Part shown: piece after piece, positions 1-11,830 of the stretch
How the letters are laid out: every line of letters starts with the position of its first letter
How positions within the stretch are numbered: the first letter of the stretch is position 1
NCBI RefSeq assembly: GCF_014898055.3
Contig: NW_023601433.1
Span: forward strand, 87,181,106 to 87,245,105
Source of the DNA: Talpa occidentalis
Lineage: Eukaryota > Chordata > Mammalia > Eulipotyphla > Talpidae
Direction of reading: 5' to 3'
Length of the DNA stretch: 64,000 nucleotides
Notes under the pieces: generated by a model
Databases searched by the model: none
Told to the model about the DNA's origin: nothing
What the model saw: only the letters and a program-made list of their open reading frames with translations
Made by a program: the position numbers and the translations under genes

Positions 1-426
1 CTGTCATGTTTTGGTCTCATGAATTCTTACAGCAGCAAGGTTTCCAAATTGTGTTGCTATTTTGAGTCAGAAATAGGAAACGTATCTCTTGGGTTGCACA
101 GCCGAGGGTTTTTCAGCTGCTCAGGAGAATGAGTCAGAATGGATGATTACACCCTCATGGGAAGGTGAAGGTGGGGATGATGACGACGTGACACAGCTGT
201 CCCAACGGCTGGACCCCGTGCTCGCGACCTAGCTACATCCTCTTGTATTTCTGAGACTGCACGCCACGAGGTAGGGACAATGACTGAACCTGATTTCAAA
301 ATTAGGAAAGTGAAGCTCAGGGAGGTTGGAAATATGTTCAAACCTGCCCAGCTAATGACAGAGCTTGGCCTCGGACCTGGCACCAGCTGTATGTCCCTAA
401 CCATTATACTGCACCTCAACATGGTT

Positions 427-707
427 CTTTTTTTTTTTTTTTTTTAAGATTTATTTATTCATTTACACAAGAACCAGGGTACAGGCCAGATGCACAGGAC
501 AGTGAGAGGATTCAACAGAGACAGAGTGGGAAACAGAACAGGCAGACTGATGAAATACACTGCTGAGGGGAGCAGCGGGCGCGACAGGAGAGGTCTTCAG
601 CGCTATGTGGGACCCTCGCCGGTCGGCCAGGATCGAACTGGCGCTGCAGAGACTGAGGACAGCTTCACAGAGTGGAGCTCGGCTGCCTGCGCCAACAGGG
701 GAGGCCC
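427..707 (-). mobile_element. tRNA-derived SINE, type A
   Basis: Starts with poly(T) and 'aagatttatttattc' and ends 'caacaggggaggccc', the reversed tRNA-like head. Nearly full length. Confidence 0.85.
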
Positions 708-922
708 AACTCAGTTCTTATCAAGGGATTGTTCCATCTATCTGCTCTGGATTGAGGTCACAGTATGTGGGTGTAGTAAGGCTCTAGTGAAATGATCAGT
801 ATTTGCCTCCCATCCTGTTTGCCCGTGAATATCATGTTCCTTCTTGTACGAACATGGACTTGTCGATGATTTTCATCAATTAATCATCCGAGCCTTTATT
901 AAATAAGAGTCAGAAAAAATGG

Positions 923-1073
923 GGGCCTCCCTGGTGGCACAAGGGGTTAGTCTCAGCACTATGAAACTATCAGCAGCCACTGTAGTCTCTGGTGAATCTG
1001 TTCACCTTCCCGCACTCTGGACTACACCCCAGTTCTTGTATGCATAAATAAATAAATCTCAAAAAAAAAAAAA
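923..1073 (+). mobile_element. SINE type A, internally deleted; first unit of a tandem pair
   Basis: The head 'gggcctccctggtggcacaa' runs to the 'agccactg' region, then jumps to the 'tctctggtgaatc' part of the body, losing the middle third. Preceded by aagagtcagaaaaa (905-918). Confidence 0.8.
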
Positions 1074-1078
1074 GAATC

Positions 1079-1349
1079 GGGGTCTTTCTGGTGGCGCAAG
1101 AGGTTGAGACGCAACCTATGAAGCTGACCACAGCCACTGCAGCACGAATTCAATGGCCGGCCAGGGATCAGCCCACATGGTGCAGCAGTCCTCTCCTGAC
1201 TTGCCTGCTGCTCCCCTCAGCAGTGTATTTCAGTCAGTCTGCCTGTTCTGTTCCCCACTCTGTCTCTGGTGAGTCCTCTCACCCCCACACCTCTGGCCTG
1301 TAACCCCATTTTTGTATGCACAAATAAATAAATCTTTAAAAAAAAAAAA
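1079..1349 (+). mobile_element. SINE type A, second unit of the tandem pair
   Basis: Full length. It directly follows the A-tail of the previous copy. The sequence after it (1348-1361) repeats the 14 bases before the first unit, so one duplication brackets both. Confidence 0.85.
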
Positions 1350-1982
1350 GAGTCAGAAAAACTCACAGTTAGTACATACTTCTAGGAGCTGGGATTTGTA
1401 AGGAACTCTCCCTTTTTAAGTTTTACAGCTTTATAATTTCTTTGAACAATAGGTCTAATTAAGATTAGAAAAGAAGAACAAATATTAAGTTTGAACAAGG
1501 AGGAAAGCAGGACACTTCACATTCTCTGTGGCTGATTGAGTAGTCTGAGTGTCTCCACCCCTCAGCTTCCTCGAGTCTCTGTCGAGGGATTTGACCATCG
1601 TGCCTCTTTCTTCCAGCGCTCATGTGATTCTGGGATGCAAAACCAAACTTCACAGCTGCTCAGAAAGAATGTGAATTCCAGCCTCCCTCGATTCTAGTCC
1701 TAGCTATGGAGTTTCCAGTCTTCCCGCTGCTCTCGGCATGTTTTGTCTTGCTGGTATCCTTCTTGTATGTATTTATTTTTTAGTTCCTGGTGCATGAGTA
1801 TTACAGAAACTTGTTGTAATGAATCATTTCTGCAGCAAAGGTGATTCCACTGAGTTTTGTTGAAACTGCACTTAAAATCTGTAACTTCCGCAATGAACAC
1901 GAATCTTTTGTGTTTATCTCACAGGCCTGAATGTGTGCCATGAACAGATTGAACTATTTTTCCATTAAAAATAATAATAACT

Positions 1983-2248
1983 GGGCCTCCCTGGTGGAGC
2001 AAGGGGTTAAGCACCACACTATGAAGCAATCTGCAACCTCTGCAGCATGAGTTCGATCCCCGGCCAGCCAGGGAGAAACCACGTGGTGCAGCAGACCTCT
2101 CCTGTCTCCCTGCTGCTCCCCTCAGCGGTGTATTTCGTCAGTCTGCCTGTTCTGTTCCCCGCTCTGTCTCTAGTGAATCCTCCTACCCCCACACCTCTGG
2201 CCTGTACCCCAGCTCTTGTATGCATAAATAAATAAATCTTTAAAAAAA
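1983..2248 (+). mobile_element. SINE type A, full length
   Basis: Flanked by aataataactg-like duplications on both sides. Confidence 0.85.
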
Positions 2249-2261
2249 TAATAGTAACTGC

Positions 2262-2430
2262 CATTTAGCAACAGCTTGCCATGTGTCAGGCATTCAGCTA
2301 AGAGATTTCCACATCTGATCACATTTAATTCTCACATAAACCCTGTGGTGATATTATTACTGTCCTCATCCCCATTTTACAGAGCAAAAAAACTGAGGCT
2401 TAGAGAAGTTATATAATTCGCCATTTCTGG
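2262..2430 (-). repeat. MIR element
   Basis: 'atgtgtcaggcattcagctaa', then 'cccattttacagag' and 'ctgaggcttagagaagtt': the reversed MIR core. Confidence 0.75.
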
Positions 2431-2595
2431 TCTTTGAACTGAGCTGCGATTTCTGTTCCAGTTATCTATTGCTAAGTAACAAACGGCCACAAGATCAGGG
2501 GCTGAAACAGCCACAGTTGTTTTCTCTCTAATGGTTCTGAGGATTGGCTGGTTTTATTTCTATTTCTATTTTTATTTTTATTTTTTAATTTAATT

Positions 2596-2843
2596 TTTGT
2601 GTGTGTGTATGTAGAAGAACTGGGGTACAGGCCAGAGGTGTTGGGGGAGGGGGTGAGAGGACTCACCAGAGACTGAGCAGGGAGCAGAATAGAAAGATAT
2701 ACTGAGAGCAACTGCTGAGGGGAGCAGCGGGGAGCCAGGAGAGGTCTGCCGTGCCCTGTGCGTAGCTCCCTGGACGGGGATGAAACTCAGGCCACAGCGG
2801 TGACAGCCTGAGACTTAACTTCTAGGCCCCCCGGGGGAGGCCC
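2596..2843 (-). mobile_element. SINE type A, diverged
   Basis: 'agaactggggtacaggccag' to 'gggggaggcccg'. The A-tail side has mutated to mixed T/A with a short GT run. Confidence 0.75.
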
Positions 2844-3845
2844 GACTGACGGGTTTTAGCCAGTAGAGTCTCATTTGTAGTGTCTCAGGTGACAGCTCAG
2901 CTCAAGCAGGACACGGACTCCTGGACTCTCCTCATAGTCTCTCGACGGCTCTTCACTGGCGTCTGAACGGGACACTTGCCATGTTCCTCCCGAGGGTCAG
3001 CTGGACTCTTTAAAGGCTACTCAGGGCTTCTGAAGCGCACAGGGGACCTCTGGCTGCCCGGGCTCAGGAATGCTGGAACATCACCTCCATCCTGGCTGCA
3101 GAGCGGGTCCCGTGCTCTCTGGGAGGGTCCCCGGGCAGGTGGGAGTTCCCGGGGACCCTGGGGGAGACTCGCCTGGGCAGGTGATAGGTGACATCAGGCG
3201 TGGGGGCGCAGGAGACCGCGGGGTGGCTCGTGAAGGAAATGAGCTAGGAGAATGGGGAAATCGGGAGGCGGGAGGGGCCTGGGGAGTGACCGGCAGGGAC
3301 AGTGCAAAGGGGAGAGGCACCTCTGGCTTGAAACGGTGTTGCGCTGAATGTGAAAAGCTACAGGCAAACTAGAATGCCCACGTCAGTCATCTGGAAAGAG
3401 AAGAAGACGCTTGGCAGTCTCACCCATCCAAACGTTAGGCCAGAAGCTCTCTTAGAGGACAAGCTGAAAGAGGGTCTTCCTGACCTTGACTTAAACAAAA
3501 CGTCTTGGGCGTAACACCAGCGCCCAAACAGCACAAAAAGTTGATAAATTGGTCCCCATGCCTTTAGGGGAGTGACTTTTTTTTTTCTTTTTTTTTTTTT
3601 TTTTACAAAAGAAGGGGAGGGAAACATACCAAAAAAAGCAAAAGAGCAACTTGCTGTTGGCAGGAGCGTGGAAGGGGCTTTGCGTGTGGTGTCGGAGCAG
3701 AAGGCAGCTCCGAAGGCGCTGGGCGAGCGGGCGGCCCCCACCGCGGCGGTCCCGGGAGCGCACACCAGGGGATGGGCGCACAGGAACAGCTGATCCCCTG
3801 GGGGGCGCTGCCCCAGGGGCTCCAGGCACCATTTAGTCCTCCCAC

Positions 3846-3995
3846 TGATGCCCCAGGCAGGCCCTTCTGTTTTCCCATTTTACGGACAAGGAAAGTCAGG
3901 CTGGGAGCGGTTGTGGAACTTGCCTGAGGTCCCCCAGCCGGTAAGTAAAGGAGATGGGACTTGAACCCCCACCCCGACTCACCCGGGGGTAAGCT
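3846..3995 (-). repeat. MIR element
   Basis: 'cccattttacggacaaggaaa', 'cttgcctgaggtcccccagc' and 'gggacttgaacccc' match the reversed MIR core and 5' part. Confidence 0.75.
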
Positions 3996-4266
3996 CCCAG
4001 CCCCTGTGCACAACGCCGCCCCCAAGCATGTTTTTCCACATCCAAGGATCTCTTTCCATACACCCTGCCCCTGAGTCCACGGACAGAGCATCAGGATAGT
4101 CCCCATGTGTGGTGGCCCCGGAGGAGAACTGGAAGCAAACAGCCCTGCAGAGGCCGTCAGCTCGGTCAGCCACAGGTGCCTGCATCCCAGAAACAGAGTT
4201 AAGAACAGTGAGCTTGACCTCTGTTCTGATGGGGAAGCTATTCGTGACAAGACTTGGCAAAAGCAT

Positions 4267-4268
<2 letters not shown>

Positions 4269-4303
<35 letters not shown>
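4269..4303 (+). repeat. (GT)n microsatellite
   Basis: About 17 uninterrupted GT units. It makes His-Thr or Cys-Val open frames that are not genes. Confidence 0.95.
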
Positions 4304-4304
<1 letters not shown>

Positions 4305-4559
4305 TTTGCCCACATAATCCTGCTTTAGCAAAACAAAAGACCCCGTTATCTGTGTCCCCGTGTGTCTACACCCCGCAGAGCCCTCCAGCCGTGAATAGAG
4401 ATAAAGATACAGCGAGCATGAACTACAGAGAGAGGGAAAGGAAGACGTTGACTTTTTGCGTTTGAGTAGTCTTTCATTTTTGAACAAGAACGCTTTACCT
4501 TCTGTAAATAAGGAAACTCAATTATTTTTTTTAAAAAGGGGAAAACCGAAAGACTGTGG

Positions 4560-5015
4560 AAGAACCTTCTGTCTTAAGGGGCTGTGAGCATCCCGGAGGA
4601 CTCATCACATCACCTCGCACGCGGTTGTCCTGGCCCCAGCCTGGACTTTCCCTTCATGTCCCACTCATTCTGCTGCCATTCCCAAACAATTGGCTCTTTC
4701 TTGCCTCTCTCCTCTCCTACCTGGATGCCTTTCCCCACTGACTCACCTGGGTGCCTCCCATCCATCCTTCAGGGCGGGACCAGGAGTCATTTCCTCTGAC
4801 AAGGCCTCCCCTACCCCCTAAGCCAGGATGAGGGGCCCCGGGATTCTCCTGCGAAATCCCCTGTTGGCCACTTGCCCCGCAGGGACCCTGAATTGTCATT
4901 CCATTTTTTAATTTGACTTCTACAGTTGACCCCCAGGGGCTGTGCTCATTTGTGTTTCGACTGTGTCTGGTGCTTAATGAACATTCCTTATAAAAGGAAA
5001 TGAATGAATGAACAT
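4560..5015 (+). repeat. L2-like LINE 3' end
   Basis: Cysteine/leucine-codon-like CT-rich text ('cattctgctgccattcccaa', 'ccatccttcagg') ending in 'gtgcttaatgaacattcc' and a 'gaatgaatgaa' tail, as in L2 3' ends. Confidence 0.6.
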
Positions 5016-5159
5016 GTCCAAGGAAATCTACACTCCCGTCGTGTCATCACCGGGTCCCGGTGATGAGTGATCAGTCCACAGATGAGTGTCTCTCTTTACT
5101 CTGTCCCATCTCGGCTGTGTCTCTAGCTCTAGCTCCCTATCTCCATTTATTTATTTTTT

Positions 5160-5423
5160 TTAAAGATTTATTTATTTATTTATACAAGCACTGGGTACAG
5201 TCAGAAGCGCGGGAGGGTGAGAGAATTCACCAGAGCCAGAGCGGGGAACAGAACAGGCAGACTGACGAAGAAATACACTGCTGAGAGGAGCAGCGGGCAC
5301 GGCAGGAGAGGTCTGCGCGCCATGTGGGACCCTCGCTGGCGGCCGGGGATCAAACCTGCGCTGCAGAGGCTGCGGGCAGCTTCGCAGCCCAGGGCTCAAT
5401 GGCTGCGCCACCAGGGGAGGCCC
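5160..5423 (-). mobile_element. SINE type B, full length
   Basis: 'caagcactgggtacagtcag' at one end and 'gccaccaggggaggccc' at the other. Flanking 'tctccattta' and 'tctctattta' form an imperfect duplication. Confidence 0.85.
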
Positions 5424-6869
5424 TTATCTCTATTTATAGAATTACAAAAGTGCACAAGTAAATATTAAGATATAGCTGACATCAATTATATAGATGTATA
5501 AAGCTACCTTATATGTTTCTATGGAGAGATCAAGATATAAAGCTATCTATACAACCTGTTTATATCCACAAACAAAATGTAGACCCCCAGGTGAGTGGAT
5601 GAGTCCAGAAAGGCCTGTGTCAAGGTTAATGCTCTGCTGTTGTCATCTTGAAATTCCTAGTAATTTTTGAACCAGGGACGCTGCTTTGGGCCCTGCAAAT
5701 TATGTAGCTGGTCCTGAAATGTCATGTATGCGCTCGCTGCGAGGTGGGGGCTTGAGTGAGACTGGACAGCTCTGTGGATTAGAAGATCCAGAAGACAAGC
5801 CAAGTTGAGATCCTGAGTAACTATCTGGCCAAGTTCCCACCTCGCTGATGAACCTCTAAGTTCTGGCTTAACCCCTTGTGCCCTGGAGTCTAATCCCTTC
5901 CACGCAGCCCCTGCATTCTGTGACTGCAGAACCCCTTGACCATTTCAGGTTTATTAAAGGTTGGGGAAACCTATTCCAAGCATAGACCAGACCTTACATT
6001 TACACTGACAGCATCAATCATTGTCGCCCTTGTCTTCCCCACACAATTCCTATAGAACGTAAGGTTTCGTATCCCTTCCAGCTTTTACGAGGTTTTTCCT
6101 GAAAGTCTATGTAAGAAGAGAAAACATTTCCTTTTAAATTGATTCTGGTTTCCTGTTCCAGATAGTTTAAACAAAGCTTTGTCAACAAAGTTCTAGTCCT
6201 TTCCCTTACAATTTCTGAAGCTTCTTGGTAGAATATATTTTTTCACATTGTAGGACTTTAAGAAAGGGAAGCAAAATGAGAGTCCAGACTGGTTTTGGGG
6301 TTTTTGTTTGACTTTTCTTTCTTTCAGTTTGTCCTTGTTCTTTAAGTGAAAAGCTCTGCCCACATGCCCACCACGAGCTCTGGATTTTTTTAGGCTTTCA
6401 TCCTCGGAAAGTAAAGTCTCCCGAGGCTTCTCACAGAGGCTCACGCGAGGAACTTGCTTCGGAACCCATTTTTATTAAGCTGAAGCAACAAGGAGCAGCC
6501 TGGGAAATAATTATAACTAAGACTAAAATTAAAAGCAGAAGCGTGAGGTGGATAAGAATCACGCTCTCCCCTCTCCCTGCAGCAGGAATTCAGTTAGTGG
6601 CAACAGGGCAGCTACTGGTGGGGCAGACGGCGGGGCGGGGAGTGTCTCTGAACCCCAAGGGAAATTGCTTCTGTATTTCTATTTCTTTTTATGTAAAGTG
6701 TGTTAACATTAAAAAGTCATAATATGGACAACCTCCTGCCGGATTCTGCATGGAACATGCCGTGTGCATTCAATCGTTCAAATACATACGGAGCAGAGTA
6801 CGCGCACTTGTTCTTCTAGGCTGGGGACGTAACGGTATGTCCAGGGTCTGACCTTTTTGCAATCTGCCC

Positions 6870-7015
6870 AATGACCTTGCAAAGTCAATATTATTGTTTC
6901 CTGTTTGACAGGTGAGGAAACTGAAGCTAAAAGTGGTAAAAATAATACCTGCGTCCAGGTCACAGATCTAGCAAGCGTGGAGCTGGGACTTGAACTTAAA
7001 TCTGTCTGAATTTGT
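6870..7015 (-). repeat. MIR element
   Basis: 'gacaggtgaggaaactgaag', 'caggtcacagatctagcaag' and 'gagctgggacttgaactt' are the reversed MIR core. Confidence 0.75.
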
Positions 7016-8308
7016 ATCATTCATACTTTTCCTCACAAGGCTGTGCAGTGCTTCTGAGAAAAGTAATACTAAGGACAGCCTTGGGGGGTATTTGGAAGCC
7101 AAAGAACTGAAAGCTGGAAAGATCTTGAAGGGCAGAGAAAACCCCAGGTGTTTGAGAAAATGTAAGTAATGGAGCCAACAGTTACTTTATGGCTAGAGAA
7201 TAGAACTAAGCTTGGTTTGGAAGTTTTCCCTGAATCCAGGGCAGAAGCAGCCAGGCATTTTGTAGGATCACCCAGTTTTGAGGACTCCAGGTACATGTTT
7301 GCGAAACTCACGTGCATAAGGGACATTTGCCCATTGCACCCTTTGGTGTTTGTACAGAATCCTGTAATCAGAGGAAAACACTGACATTTGCAGAGAACAG
7401 GTCTAGAACTATCCCTTGAAAGAGTGAAAGTCATGAACCCCTCTGCTTACCCTCCCTCCAAAACAATGTCCCTGTCATGCAGAGTGGCCTCAGGACCCTC
7501 CAGGTTAAAGGGACACAATGCAGTGCCTGGCGCAGAAGAGGAAGCAGTAAATACTTGGGAAAAGAATGAATGAATAATTGCAAGTCACATAACAAGCCAG
7601 CCAAAGCAATGATGCCAGACTCAGCACTTCCCCAAAGCCAGGCACTCAGCTCCCTCAGAAAATCAGGGCAGGTAACCATTCGCTTTAGCACCCTCTTTGA
7701 AACGCAAAAATCTGCAGAAAATGTGGCACATAAGAGGGCAGAGCAGATGGTTTTGCTGTCTTTTTTTGCTTGGGCTACCGGCAAGTCTGAAAGATACCAA
7801 GGGGCCCTCCAGTGAAGCTGAAAATCAGGATTGAAACATCCCAGTCTCAAGAGTCTGGCTCAGCCTGAAATACAAGGACCCACCTGGTCCAGTTCCTATT
7901 TTCCAGTCCAAGGAACCATTTAAGGTCAGGGAATAGGAAATCCTGCTAAGTCATGAAGCTCACTAACTCCCCCGGAGAGCGAGCGAGAACCTGACGGGTT
8001 TAAACACTCTTACCTATTTACTCAGCCGTTTAAAATGAGAGGACAGGAGCTGAGCTCTTCCGACTATCCCCCAACACACAGTCACCCCACGAACGCACAT
8101 GTTGCCCCCCCGCCCCCGTCACTGTAATCAGATCATATTCACACAACTGACTCACTTCTCAACTGAACCTTCCAAATGGTGCGGTGACTTGAATTTGAGT
8201 TCCAAAGTTCCAAAAGAAGGATGGCTACAACACCCCCCGCCCTTAGCAGGAATGTGCTCTCGGGCACCCGTCCGTCCTTGCATTTGAGTTTGCTTATTCT
8301 GGCGCAGT

Positions 8309-9340
8309 TCAGCACCCCTGGAGATCCCACTGCAGGTCCGATGGTCTTGGGAAGCTGCTGACGGCGCCGATGCAGCCCTTGCCACCGAGGTTCGAGATGG
8401 GCACCTCCTCGGGCTTCCGGGTCCCCACGCGTTCCGGACGCTTGGGCCTCAAACTGCGGATTTTGAGCTTGGTATAGAACTTGGGGAAGGAGGGGCTGGA
8501 AAAGTAATACACCAGTGGGTCCAACATGCTGTTCATGTAGGTGAAGCTGAGGGTGACGTGGAGGGCGACGTGGACCGACGGGTCGCAGGCGCTGGAGGGC
8601 ACCGTCCAGAGGAAATACAGTCTGGCCGCCGCGCTGGGCAGGTAGCACGTGATGAACACCACCGCCACCACCATGATGAACCGGGTCGCCTTCTTCATCC
8701 GAGCCTGCCTGGCCAGCTGCTGCCGCTGCTTCAGACTCCAGACCATCCTGACAGAGCAGAACAGGATGATGCCGAGGGGCAGGAAGAACTCGAGCTGGAA
8801 CATGATGTCATGCCAGCCATTGGCCGACTCCATGATAAAGCTCTCGCAAGCGATGGTCTGGTCTTGAATGCACAGGTGGTTCTCCGTCAGCAGGTACAGC
8901 GTCCCCAGGATGACCAGGGTCCAGAGGGCGCCCACGATCCCGGCCGCCGTGCGGTTGGAGATGGTGTTCAGCACGTGGTGGGGGTGGACCACTTTGAAGT
9001 AGCGGTCCACGGCCACCACCGTCAGGAAGACGATGCTCCCGGCCCTGTTCATGGCCAGCATGAAGAGCGCCACCCGGCAGGGGATGTCCTCGAAGGCCCA
9101 GCGCCGGTGTCTGCGGTAGTAGTCTGTCCGGAAGGGCAGGCAGACCATGAGGAGGAAGTCGGCCACGGCCAGGTTGAACAGGTAGATGGTGCTGGGCTTC
9201 CAGGTCTTCATGTGGAAGCAGAAGCCGCACAGGGCGATGCCGTTGCCCACGGCGCCCAGCACGAAGGCCAGGATCAGCAGCGGGGGCATCACCTGTGAGA
9301 TGGGGTCCCCCTCGATGAGGCAGCAGGACCCATTGCTCAT
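8309..9340 (-). CDS. HCAR1: Hydroxycarboxylic acid receptor 1 (lactate receptor, GPR81), intact single-exon gene
   Basis: A 343-residue class A GPCR in one exon; the human protein is 346 aa from memory. HCAR1 couples to Gi at the plasma membrane, senses L-lactate and suppresses lipolysis in fat cells. Seven hydrophobic helices lie near residues 18-42, 51-71, 88-111, 131-152, 178-199, 219-239 and 258-281. The TM3 DRY motif is at 112-114, the TM7 motif is DPLVY (274-278), and the TM3-ECL2 cysteine pair is C88/C165. The basic and polar residues reported for lactate binding are all present: R71, R99, R240 and T267. N3 sits in a glycosylation sequon. I chose the ATG at 9340 because MSNGSCC matches the family N-terminus; an in-frame ATG at 9442 would add 34 residues with no GPCR character. 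The C-terminal tail after about residue 300 is the most divergent part. HCAR2/HCAR3 are not in this window. Function rests on orthology. Confidence 0.96.
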   Translation of the reverse strand: MSNGSCCLIEGDPISQVMPPLLILAFVLGAVGNGIALCGFCFHMKTWKPSTIYLFNLAVADFLLMVCLPFRTDYYRRHRRWAFEDIPCRVALFMLAMNRAGSIVFLTVVAVDRYFKVVHPHHVLNTISNRTAAGIVGALWTLVILGTLYLLTENHLCIQDQTIACESFIMESANGWHDIMFQLEFFLPLGIILFCSVRMVWSLKQRQQLARQARMKKATRFIMVVAVVFITCYLPSAAARLYFLWTVPSSACDPSVHVALHVTLSFTYMNSMLDPLVYYFSSPSFPKFYTKLKIRSLRPKRPERVGTRKPEEVPISNLGGKGCIGAVSSFPRPSDLQWDLQGC

Positions 9341-10420
9341 GGCGCTCAGAGACACGTGTGGGGGCCGGCGGCCCGGGCCCCAGGACACAGGGTGCTTATC
9401 TGAATCCGCCCGCGCGGGCAGATGCTGCTTCGCTGTCCTCACCCCGTGAGGCAGGTGGCACGGGCCTCGGCAGCCCGTGCGGCCAGGGCATGGACCAAGG
9501 CAGCTTCAGTGAGGAAAGGAGAGGCCCGGGGAGGGCGCCTCTCTGGAGCCGGGGAGCTGCCGGTGTCCCGAGAGCTGGAGCACAGAGCACGGCCGGGCCC
9601 TGCGGCGCCCGGCATCTCGCGCGAGGGCGCCTTCTGGAAGCAGCTGGCAGGTCCGGCCAGGCAGCTGGAGGGGAGCCCTTGCGTCCAGGCCCAGAGAGCT
9701 TTTTATTTTCAGCCTCCCTCTTTCTCCTCGGGCTCGCTCTGCTGAGAGCAGGCAAAGCCGCCCAGAAGGCACGAAAAAAAGCTTGTTTGTCCTCCCTCCC
9801 GGTGGAGAAATACAAACATTTCCTGGAGCCGTTCTGGGCCTCTGCCTCTGCTTTCCTCCCCTAACCTTTGCCTGACTGCCCTGTCCCCTCCCTCATCCCA
9901 TGGGGCGCTCTCAGGCGGTGCCAGAGGGGAGGCTTGGCTCGGCAACCTCTCAGCCTGGCTTCCAGTGCCCGCACCCTGAGATGCGGCTCACACGCCAGAA
10001 GGGCTGCAGAGGGGAGAGGTTCTCAGAACGGCGCTTGTTGGGTCAGAAACCTTCTTTGAAGGGAGCGGCCTCACCTCCCCCCACTCAGACCTCCTGAGCG
10101 TGGCCGCCTTCCCTGGGCCCAAGTGACCAGTGGCCCAGCCAGTGGCCCACGAAATGGATCTGAAGCCACTTCTCAGGGTCTGTCTCCATGAAGGGGGCTC
10201 TCTGGGCACCAGCTCCTGCCACTGCTGGGAAGCTGGGCCTCATGCGCTTGCAAAAGAGGATTTGGCGCTCAGCGGCCCAGAGGCTGCACAAAAGAGCCAG
10301 ACACCAGGAGACACACACACAATGACAGTTTCATTTTAGGGACAAGTTGAGCCCATTGGTGGAGACAAATGGAGGTGGGGCGGTTGGTCAAGGAGTCTGT
10401 TTCTTTTTGTATATATATAC

Positions 10421-10554
10421 TTTTTTAAAGATTTATTTTATTTATTTATGCATACAAGACTGGGGTGTAGGCCAGAGGTGTCGGGGGGTGGTGAGAGGAT
10501 TCACCAGAGACAGAGTGGGGAGCAGAACAAGCAGGTCTACAGAAATGCACTGCT
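10421..10554 (-). mobile_element. SINE type A, 3' half only, joined to an inverted half
   Basis: Runs from the tail to 'tgcactgctg' and stops at the body midpoint, where a plus-strand SINE head begins. Confidence 0.8.
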
Positions 10555-10706
10555 GGGCTTCCCCGGTGGCTCAGCGGTTGAACGCTGGGTTGTGAAGCTG
10601 CCCGCAGCCTCTGCAGCGCAGGTTCGATCCCCGGCTGCTCCCCGGCCACCGGAGGAGGGTCCCACATGGCGCGCAGACCTCTCCTGCCGCCCGCTGCTCC
10701 CCTCAG
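10555..10706 (+). mobile_element. SINE (type C-like), 5' half only
   Basis: Head 'ggcttccccggtggctcagc' through 'ccgctgctcccctcag', ending at the same consensus point where the neighbouring half ends. It carries the 'gctgctccccggccacc' block, so it is not the same type as its partner. Confidence 0.8.
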
Positions 10707-11063
10707 GTGAGGACAAAGTCTCTGCTGACATTCCCACCCTTTGGCTCTGGAGATGAATTATCTGCCCCTGTGGCTTTCAGTTCCCAGTTCAGGTAAGGGG
10801 TGAGGGGAGGGACTGCAGGAGAAGGAACGCCTTCTTCCAGCTGCTGCTTGAAGCGAGATTCTTCCCACCGACTCCCGGACTCCAAAACAGCCCACAACAT
10901 TCCCCACTGCCCCCCACCCCACACTCTCTGGTGTGGGCACTGCCACCCCCCACCGGCTGACACTGTTGAGTTTTCTGACTGGCCGCCTTTCCCCTCATCT
11001 ATTTCTTATAATTCCTTCCCACTGCGATGCGTGTGCTCTGAAGCACAGATATGGTCCTATCCC

Positions 11064-11351
11064 TTTTTTTTTTTTTTAAGATTTTTATTCATTTATTTAT
11101 TTATACAAGCACTGGGTACAGTCAGAAGCGCAGGAGGGTGAGAGAATTCACCAGAGCCAGAGCGGGGAGCAGAGCAGGCAGAAGGACCGAAGTACACTGC
11201 TGAGGGGAGCAGCGGGCGGCAGGAGAGGTCTGCGCGCCATGTGGGACCCTCCTCCGGTGGCCGGGGAGCAGCCGGGGATCGAACCGGCACTGCAGAGGCT
11301 GCGGGCAGCTTCGCAATCCAGTGCTCAACCACTGCGCCACCGGGGAGGCCC
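11064..11351 (-). mobile_element. SINE type B/C intermediate, full length
   Basis: Exact target duplication ggtcctatccctttttt at 11053 and 11352. It has the extra block of type C but lacks the 3' extension. Confidence 0.9.
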
Positions 11352-11500
11352 GGTCCTATCCCTTTTTTGACTTACCACCCTTTTTAGCTGCCTTTAACCT
11401 GTCACCGTGATAGACTGTATGGCCTGTGGGTCAGAGCTTGCTCAAACACCAGTGTTTAAAAAACCTGGGACTCTCCTATTTAAAAAAACACAAAAAACAT

Positions 11501-11830
11501 GGGCCTCCCCGGTGGCGCAGCGGTTGAGCGCTGGGTTGCGAAGCTGCCTGCAGCCTCTGCAGCACTGGTTCGATCCCCGGCTGCTCCCTGGCCACCGGCG
11601 GAGGGTCCCAGGGTCCCGCATGGCGCGTAGACCTCTCCTGCCGCCCGCTGCTCCCCTCAGCAGTGTACTTCGGTCCTTCTGCCTGCTCTGCTCCCCGCTC
11701 TGGCTCTGGTGAATTCTCTCACCCTCCCGCGCTTCTGACTGTACCCAGTGCATGTATAAACAAAACAAACAAACAAATAAATAAAAAACATGCCTCTAAA
11801 AAAATAAAAATAAAAAAAATAAAAAAAATA
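11501..11830 (+). mobile_element. SINE type C, full length with long A/T tail
   Basis: Head at 11501; tail 'aacaaaacaaacaaacaaat' then 'acatgcctctaaaa'. Flanked by aaaacacaaaaaaca on both sides. Confidence 0.88.

Larger units (their letters stand above)
1..8308. other. Intergenic region downstream of HCAR1
   Basis: No coding gene recognised. It holds the repeats listed separately. Single-copy-looking stretches without identifiable features are 1-426, 708-922, 1350-1982, 2844-3845, 5424-6870 and 7580-8308. A moderately GC-rich block at 2950-3320 has open frames but no recognisable protein. The 3' untranslated part of HCAR1 should lie just below 8308; I could not fix its end. Confidence 0.6.

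Noticed and set aside
3603..4487. 294-codon minus-strand open frame
   Set aside because: Runs through a MIR and the (GT)n microsatellite (His-Thr repeat). No recognisable domain.
8558..9298. 246-codon open frame opposite HCAR1
   Set aside because: Complement of a GC-rich GPCR gene, with no independent protein features.
8309..9340. Assignment to HCAR2 or HCAR3 (niacin receptors)
   Set aside because: The N-terminus, ECL2 and position next to DENR fit HCAR1 better.
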